From: Lentisphaeria bacterium
GTDB taxonomy: Bacteria; Verrucomicrobiota; Lentisphaeria; Oligosphaerales; JAFGRS01
DNA length: 11,003 nt
Assembly (NCBI GenBank): GCA_016935045.1
Contig: JAFGRS010000363.1
Location: 1 to 11,003 of the forward strand
Direction of reading: 5' to 3'
The notes below the pieces were generated by a model. That model saw nothing but the letters and a program-made list of their open reading frames with translations, was not told where the DNA came from and searched no databases. Numbering within the stretch: position 1 is the first letter of the stretch; each line of letters starts with the position of its first letter. Below are positions 7,003 to 11,003 of the stretch, piece after piece. The translations under genes and the position numbers were made by a program.

Positions 7003-8610
7003 ATGCGGCGCGTTTGCCGGACCTTCGCGATCGGGCGGTGCATGGACCCCGAAGAAGCATACGGACAACTGCGGCAGAAACTGGACGGGTTCTTCCTCCT
7101 CAACCCGGATTTTCCCAGTGGGGAAATCGAGGAGATGTACAGGCTGGCGGACGTTGCCGGGTCGGAACGCTTCCACGAGGTCGGAGCACTGGCCGACCGC
7201 CTCATCCGGGCATTCGTCACCAGTCCCCAGAAGCGTATCGCCGCCGCGACCCTCGAAGAATACTTCCAACACCTCGACCAGTCCGCACGACTCCTGGTCG
7301 CCAAGGGGGAACTCGGCAGGGAACCGGGAGGCAGCGGTTCGAGCGCCCACTCGGTGGCGCTGGTTCCCTCCGAGCTCTACACCCCCCTGGAATGGTGCCG
7401 GGTACTCAACAGCGCCCAGGTGCCCCACGGCCTGATCAAGGCGGTGGAGGCCTGCCGCCGCCGCAACGAGCTGGTCAACACCGTTCTCGAGTACCTCTTC
7501 AACATCATGCTGCGTCTGGACACGGACAAGGCCGTGGCCTGGCAGCTCGGATTCCTGGAGGGAAACCGCGGCAGTCTCGACCCCGACGTCGTCCGCGACC
7601 TGATCAACGCCTGGCTGGGCAGAGAGGACGTCCCCCGGGAACTCCTCGGCTGGGCGGAAGCCTGGAGCGCGGACGACAATCTCATGCAGCAGTGGCCCCA
7701 GGTCGTGCGCCGGGCCGACCGACTGCTCTGTCGCCACGCGCTGCGCTGCTGGCAAGGGGCCACCAACGCCCGCAACAGCGCCCTGGCTCACCTGCAGTTG
7801 CTCATCCGCAACCGACGCACCGATGACGAAGCGCTCCTGCGCTGGCTCAAGAGTGCCCTGGTCGACATCGGGGAATGCATCCTGCGTTTCGTCTCCCTCA
7901 GCCGTTCGGCGGAGACCGACGCGGCCACGGCGCGGGACGAGTGGCGCAGCGGCGCCATCGTGCGGGAAATCGCCCGCCTCGAGTCGTTGTTCACGCCCGT
8001 GAATCTGACCGCCGATCTCATCCTGGGCGTTCCCGACGGCGCCAATCTCTTCGCGGTCGCCTTCTTCGGCTTGGTGGGCAAGGGGAAGGAACTCTGGGAA
8101 GCCAAACTGGCGGAGTTCGCGGAGGAGGCCGTGCGACGGGCTTTCCTGACGGCTCTGCGGGACGGCACCAGCCCGGAGGCGATCGTGCGTCGGTTGACCT
8201 TCGGGGACATGCAGGCGTACGAGAAGGCCATGGCGGCGCTGGACATCGTGACCATGAATTTCGACTCCATCAAGCAGCGCGAGAAGGTGGTTCGGCATCT
8301 GGCCGTGTACTACGCCAGCTACCACGCCGGGCGCCTGCTGGGGGAGGAAGTCTCCCGCCGCTACCGCAACCTGATGCGGCTCATGCACGAGGACCATCTG
8401 CGCCGGGTGCTCACGCCCGAGCATTTCGAGGATGTGATGGGGCGTACGATCCTGCGGGAGCTGGCCGTGGTTGCCGCCGATGCGCGGCGTTTCCTGACCC
8501 GGCGCCGGGCCCTGGAGAGCAGTCTCGAAGAGCTGATTGCCGCCGAAATGGAGTTCATTCAGAGCATCCGGGTCCGTCGGCTGCGCCTGATTCACACGTT
8601 GCTTGGGTGA
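7003..8610 (+). CDS. Hypothetical protein, 535 residues, mostly helical
   Basis: I do not recognise this protein. GGAGG at 6993-6997, 5 nt before the ATG at 7003, supports this start. A second ATG at 7042 would give MDPEEAYGQL and remove 13 residues, but it has only a weak GGGCGG before it. The sequence is rich in Leu, Arg, Glu and Ala and appears almost wholly alpha-helical and soluble. The one hydrophobic patch (ANLFAVAFFGLVG, ~347-359) is too short and interrupted for a confident membrane helix. There is no signal peptide, nucleotide-binding loop or metal-binding cysteine pattern. A Gly/Ser-rich stretch at ~105-115 may be a linker between an N-terminal ~100-residue segment and the rest. 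Trp-rich helices at ~180-290 resemble a helical-repeat scaffold, but no repeat period is clear. Its 3' end overlaps the opposing HD phosphohydrolase gene by 56 bp. Confidence 0.8.
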   Translation: MRRVCRTFAIGRCMDPEEAYGQLRQKLDGFFLLNPDFPSGEIEEMYRLADVAGSERFHEVGALADRLIRAFVTSPQKRIAAATLEEYFQHLDQSARLLVAKGELGREPGGSGSSAHSVALVPSELYTPLEWCRVLNSAQVPHGLIKAVEACRRRNELVNTVLEYLFNIMLRLDTDKAVAWQLGFLEGNRGSLDPDVVRDLINAWLGREDVPRELLGWAEAWSADDNLMQQWPQVVRRADRLLCRHALRCWQGATNARNSALAHLQLLIRNRRTDDEALLRWLKSALVDIGECILRFVSLSRSAETDAATARDEWRSGAIVREIARLESLFTPVNLTADLILGVPDGANLFAVAFFGLVGKGKELWEAKLAEFAEEAVRRAFLTALRDGTSPEAIVRRLTFGDMQAYEKAMAALDIVTMNFDSIKQREKVVRHLAVYYASYHAGRLLGEEVSRRYRNLMRLMHEDHLRRVLTPEHFEDVMGRTILRELAVVAADARRFLTRRRALESSLEELIAAEMEFIQSIRVRRLRLIHTLLG

Positions 8611-9910
8611 AGTCCGCGAGGGCCTCCCAGCGGCGCGCCAGGCGTTCCCGGCACTCCGGTACGGACGTGATCCGGATGGCGAACGTGCGCAGATAGTCCC
8701 CCTCGAGGGAGCGCACGTGGTCCCGGTCCTTCTCGAACAGCCAGAATCCCCCCCCACTCCCGGAACGGTAGATGCGCACATCCCTGGGCAGCAGCTTGCG
8801 GAAATACGGCATGGCCGCGAAGAGCACGTCTCCCGGGGCTACACCCGCCACCGCGGCCAGTCCGTCTTCGAGTTCCTTCAGGCGGCCGCAGTCCTCGCAC
8901 AGGGAAGCAAAACGACGCAGCTGCGCGCGGGGACGCTCGATGACGTGGACCGGTTTGTCGGCGCAACGCTCCACGAAACCGTAGCCCTCCGGCTTGATGG
9001 CCACCACCGTGCGGTGGAAACGGCGGTTCTCCAGACGCGCCACCAGGCGCCGGGCCGCGGCGCTCCGACCCCGCTTGAGCCATCCCGTCAGCTCCTCGTC
9101 GGTCATGTTCCAGAGCACTCCGGGGTCTTGCCGGCACAGGGACAGCTCTTCCTGCACCGCGCGCTGGATGACCCGCTGGGCAGTCAGGGCCGTTTTGTTG
9201 AGGTAGCCGTGCTGGTGCAGGTAGGAGTAGAACTTCTGCAGCCGTTTGACCTCCTCGATGAACTTCTCCTCGATGGCGGGGATATCGCCTTCGAAGACGG
9301 TGTAGAACTGGATGCGTTCGATGTCGGGTGCGCCGATGAAGCCGATGTGGAGGGCATCGCGCATGAGGTAGTCGAGTTTGTCGGTCCCGAGGTTGCGGTC
9401 GTCGACGACGCGGGCCAGGCGGTGTTCGCCGAGGAAGAGGGCGGCCAGGTCGTCGTAGGTCACGCCGCAGGCGCGGAGTTCGCCGCGCATCTCCCCGAGG
9501 AGCTTCAGCCCCTGCCGGTGGTGGTCGCCGCCGAGGATGGGCTCGATCTGGTGGGAAAAGGGCCCGTGCCCAATGTCGTGCAGCAGGGCAAAGGCGCAGA
9601 CCAACAGGCTCTCGGACTCGGCGAGGCCATGGATGCGGCAGAAACGCTGGGTCAGAGCAAGGCTGCCCACAGCATGCTCGAACCGCGTGTGAACCGCGCC
9701 GGGAAAGACCACATGGTTGACGCCGAGCTGCCTGCGTCCGCGCAGGCGCTGGAAGTGGACATGGTCGATGAGGGGGCGGAATGCCCCCACGTCCACCGGG
9801 GGCGTGGCAGGGATGCAGATCGCGTGTCGCGGGATCACCTCAGGGTCCCCCAGGGTTCGAAGGCCCGTGCCGATTGCGGCGCAACGTCTCGGAAATGCTA
9901 CACATTTCAT
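8555..9910 (-). CDS. HD-superfamily phosphohydrolase (dNTPase/SAMHD1-like)
   Basis: A 451-residue soluble protein with the H...HD...D metal-binding set: His74 in GAVHTRFEHAVGS, His111-Asp112 in LLHDIGHGPFSH, and Asp177 in NLGTDKLDYLMRD. The stretch FQRLRGRRQLGVNHVVFPGAVHTRFEH is diagnostic of the family that includes SAMHD1 and bacterial dGTPase-like proteins, which hydrolyse dNTPs or related phosphorylated nucleotides. The actual substrate cannot be read. The length (~450) fits. The start is uncertain. ATG at 9910 has no clear ribosome-binding site. The frame extends to a TTG at 9940 inside a heptamer repeat. A GTG at 9838, preceded by a purine-rich run, would begin close to where homology to the family seems to start. 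The gene converges on the 535-residue protein gene and overlaps its 3' end by 56 bp. Confidence 0.88.
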   Translation of the reverse strand: MKCVAFPRRCAAIGTGLRTLGDPEVIPRHAICIPATPPVDVGAFRPLIDHVHFQRLRGRRQLGVNHVVFPGAVHTRFEHAVGSLALTQRFCRIHGLAESESLLVCAFALLHDIGHGPFSHQIEPILGGDHHRQGLKLLGEMRGELRACGVTYDDLAALFLGEHRLARVVDDRNLGTDKLDYLMRDALHIGFIGAPDIERIQFYTVFEGDIPAIEEKFIEEVKRLQKFYSYLHQHGYLNKTALTAQRVIQRAVQEELSLCRQDPGVLWNMTDEELTGWLKRGRSAAARRLVARLENRRFHRTVVAIKPEGYGFVERCADKPVHVIERPRAQLRRFASLCEDCGRLKELEDGLAAVAGVAPGDVLFAAMPYFRKLLPRDVRIYRSGSGGGFWLFEKDRDHVRSLEGDYLRTFAIRITSVPECRERLARRWEALADFTQATCESGAADGPGCSE

Positions 9911-9920
9911 TGCGCTGCAA

Positions 9921-9953
9921 GGACCAAGGACCAAGGACAATGGACCATGGACC
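9921..9953. repeat. Heptamer tandem repeat, left tract
   Basis: Successive heptamers read GGACCAA, GGACCAA, GGACAAT, GGACCAT and a partial GGACC. The tract is the inverted counterpart of the one at 10064-10089. The alternative TTG start of the HD gene (9940) falls inside it, an argument against that start. Confidence 0.85.
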
Positions 9954-10063
9954 TATCCGGAGTGCCGGAACCGTCTGGCCGTGCTCGGATGGTTGAACGG
10001 CAAGTGAACATACATGCAAGACGGCACTTCGCGTTGGCAACAGGCACATCGGCGCCGAGAAAA

Positions 10064-10089
10064 GGTCCATGGTCCATGGTCCATGGTCC
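10064..10089. repeat. Heptamer tandem repeat, right tract
   Basis: GGTCCAT occurs three times in a row followed by GGTCC. Its reverse complement is a run of GGACCAT, so it can pair with the left tract across a 110-bp loop. Each GGTCCATGGTCC is also nearly self-complementary. Confidence 0.88.
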
Positions 10090-10163
10090 CCAGTTACGCG
10101 TAGCGCCAAGGGTGGGCGCGGAGATGGGCGTTCCGGGGGGCGGGACCGGGGTTTCGGGGGTCC

Positions 10164-10278
10164 TGGCCGCGGTCCGCGTCCGCTCCAGGCGTTGCTCGAT
10201 GGCCGGCATGCGGAGAGGATCAGACGGAGAAGAACGGCGACAGATCGCGCAGGCAGGGATGGCCGCGGTCCGCGTCCG
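10164..10278. repeat. 19-bp direct repeat around the 3' end of rmlC
   Basis: TGGCCGCGGTCCGCGTCCG occurs at 10164-10182, downstream of the rmlC stop, and again at 10260-10278 inside its C-terminal codons (the SDADRGHP region). The distance between copies is 96 bp. Flanking sequence is not visibly repeated, and the motif is GC-rich, so it may be chance or a remnant of a small duplication. Confidence 0.55.
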
Positions 10279-10768
10279 AGAGCACCGGGTCCCGGATGGG
10301 CCAGGCAATGTCAAGGTCCGGGTCGTCCCAGCGGATTCCCCTGGCCGCCTCGGGGGCATAGAAGTCGCTGCACTTGTACTGCACTTCGGCCGCCTCCGAG
10401 AGCACGCAGAAGCCGTGCGCGAAGCCGGCCGGGACGTAGAGCATGAAGTGGCTCTCGGAGCTGAGTTCGTGGCCCTGCCAGCGGCCGTAGGTGGGCGACC
10501 CGTGGCGGATGTCCACGATGACGTCCCAGATGCTGCCGAGGGTGCAGCGGACGAGTTTGGCCTGGGCCCTGGGGGGGATCTGGAAGTGCATGCCCCGCAG
10601 GGTATGGCGGCAGGAATGGGAGTGGTTGTCCTGGACGAAGGTCGTGTCGATGCCGGCGGCCTCGAAGGCCTCGCGGTTCCAGCTCTCGAGGAACCAGCCA
10701 CGTCGGTCCCTGAACACCTTCGGCTCGATGAGCCATGCGCCGCGGAAATCTGTAGCGATCAGCTTCAT
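10220..10768 (-). CDS. rmlC: dTDP-4-dehydrorhamnose 3,5-epimerase
   Basis: RmlC (RfbC) converts dTDP-4-dehydro-6-deoxy-glucose to dTDP-4-dehydro-L-rhamnose, the third step of dTDP-L-rhamnose synthesis, in the cytoplasm. The product is 182 residues, the normal length for this cupin-fold enzyme. Family motifs are in order: FVQDNHSHS (~44-52), LRGMHFQ with the catalytic His61 (57-63), KLVRC with Lys71, DVIVDIR (82-88), YVPAGFAHGF (111-120), Tyr131 in YKCSDFY, the IRWDDPDLDIAWP block (145-157) and Asp167 after LSDA. The start at 10768 is placed where homology begins (MKLIATDFRG). A GGAG lies 11 nt upstream, which is rather far. The open frame extends 30 codons further upstream without family similarity. 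No rmlA, rmlB or rmlD gene is nearby, so the gene is an orphan here. Confidence 0.93.
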   Translation of the reverse strand: MKLIATDFRGAWLIEPKVFRDRRGWFLESWNREAFEAAGIDTTFVQDNHSHSCRHTLRGMHFQIPPRAQAKLVRCTLGSIWDVIVDIRHGSPTYGRWQGHELSSESHFMLYVPAGFAHGFCVLSEAAEVQYKCSDFYAPEAARGIRWDDPDLDIAWPIRDPVLSDADRGHPCLRDLSPFFSV

Positions 10769-10914
10769 GCAGACGCCTACTCCAGCGAGCCGGGGTGAAA
10801 TCGATGCGGGACCCACGCACACACCGCAACGCACGCTGGCCCACGGCCCCGCGTCCATACTCGCGGTACCATCGCACTTCCCCCGGCCGGGGTCAACGCC
10901 GGCCGGCTCCGAGC

Positions 10915-11003
10915 CAGGGCTGTTTCAAGATCCGGCGAATCGGTTCCCGCCGCCACTGCCCTTGCGGCAGTGGAGCGCCGATTCGGGGTGAGGAAGCGCG
11001 GCC
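10915..11003. mobile_element. MITE-like inverted-repeat element, copy 2 (cut by window edge)
   Basis: The last 89 bases begin CAGGGCTGTTTCAAGATCC and match the reverse complement of the right arm of the 6769-6935 element without gaps. I count 5 mismatches by eye, about 94% identity. The window ends almost at the expected centre of the element, inside the GC palindrome. This copy keeps the segment just inside the terminal repeat that is missing from the left arm of copy 1. It lies about 150 bp upstream of the rmlC start. Confidence 0.85.

Larger units (their letters stand above)
9911..10219. other. Intergenic region (309 bp) with inverted heptamer tracts
   Basis: This region lies between the HD phosphohydrolase start and the rmlC stop, both on the minus strand. 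It contains two heptamer-repeat tracts in opposite orientation (9921-9953 and 10064-10089). The 110 bp between them is less GC-rich than its surroundings. I found no convincing promoter for the HD gene and no T-tract terminator for rmlC. Open frames here are shadows running through the repeats. Confidence 0.55.

Noticed and set aside
6813..7826. A plus-strand open frame starting inside the MITE-like element.
   Set aside because: It overlaps the 535-residue gene in another frame, has Gly/Arg/Pro-rich shadow composition, and its start lies in the repeat without a ribosome-binding site.
10769..10858. A 30-residue N-terminal extension of RmlC (start at 10858).
   Set aside because: The extra residues do not resemble the family, which starts near MKLIATDFRG, and the total length of 182 residues is already normal.

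Overview
The window comes from a GC-rich bacterial chromosome, judged by eye to be well over 60% GC. The gene content suggests the PVC superphylum (Verrucomicrobiota, Kiritimatiellota, Lentisphaerota or Planctomycetota). The evidence for this is a secreted ThuA/SGNH/beta-propeller fusion, a DUF6785-like membrane protein, a glycyl radical enzyme of a PVC-like subfamily, and several intergenic repeats. The taxonomic placement is inferred from family distribution, not from a marker gene. The glycyl radical enzyme points to an anaerobic or facultative lifestyle, because its radical form is destroyed by oxygen.

Layout, left to right. (1) 1-543, minus strand: N-terminal 181 residues of a polytopic membrane protein (DUF6785-like), cut by the window edge. 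(2) 642-3695, minus: a secreted multidomain carbohydrate-active protein with a ThuA-like domain, an SGNH esterase domain, a beta-sandwich and a five-bladed beta-propeller glycosidase-like domain. It lies 98 bp upstream of (1) and is probably co-transcribed with it. (3) 3696-4357: a 662-bp divergent intergenic region with candidate promoters on both sides and a GC-rich minisatellite. (4) 4358-6655, plus: a pyruvate formate-lyase-like glycyl radical enzyme with an unusual Gly-Cys-His-Trp active-site loop. (5) 6760-6944: a 167-bp non-coding element with 19-bp perfect terminal inverted repeats, flanked by a perfect 9-bp direct repeat. This is a MITE-like insertion, and half of a second copy lies at the right window edge. 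(6) 7003-8610, plus: an unrecognised 535-residue helical protein. (7) 8555-9910, minus: an HD-superfamily phosphohydrolase whose 3' end overlaps (6) tail to tail by 56 bp. (8) 9921-10089: two heptamer-repeat tracts in inverted orientation. (9) 10220-10768, minus: an orphan dTDP-4-dehydrorhamnose 3,5-epimerase (RmlC).

The left half could form a small glycan-utilisation locus. The secreted protein would remove acyl groups and glycosyl residues from a polysaccharide, the membrane protein might move something across the membrane, and the divergent glycyl radical enzyme might process a downstream small molecule. This link rests only on adjacency. No glycyl-radical activase, transcription regulator or other rhamnose-pathway gene is visible. 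I see no tRNA, rRNA, CRISPR array, transposase gene or convincing Rho-independent terminator.
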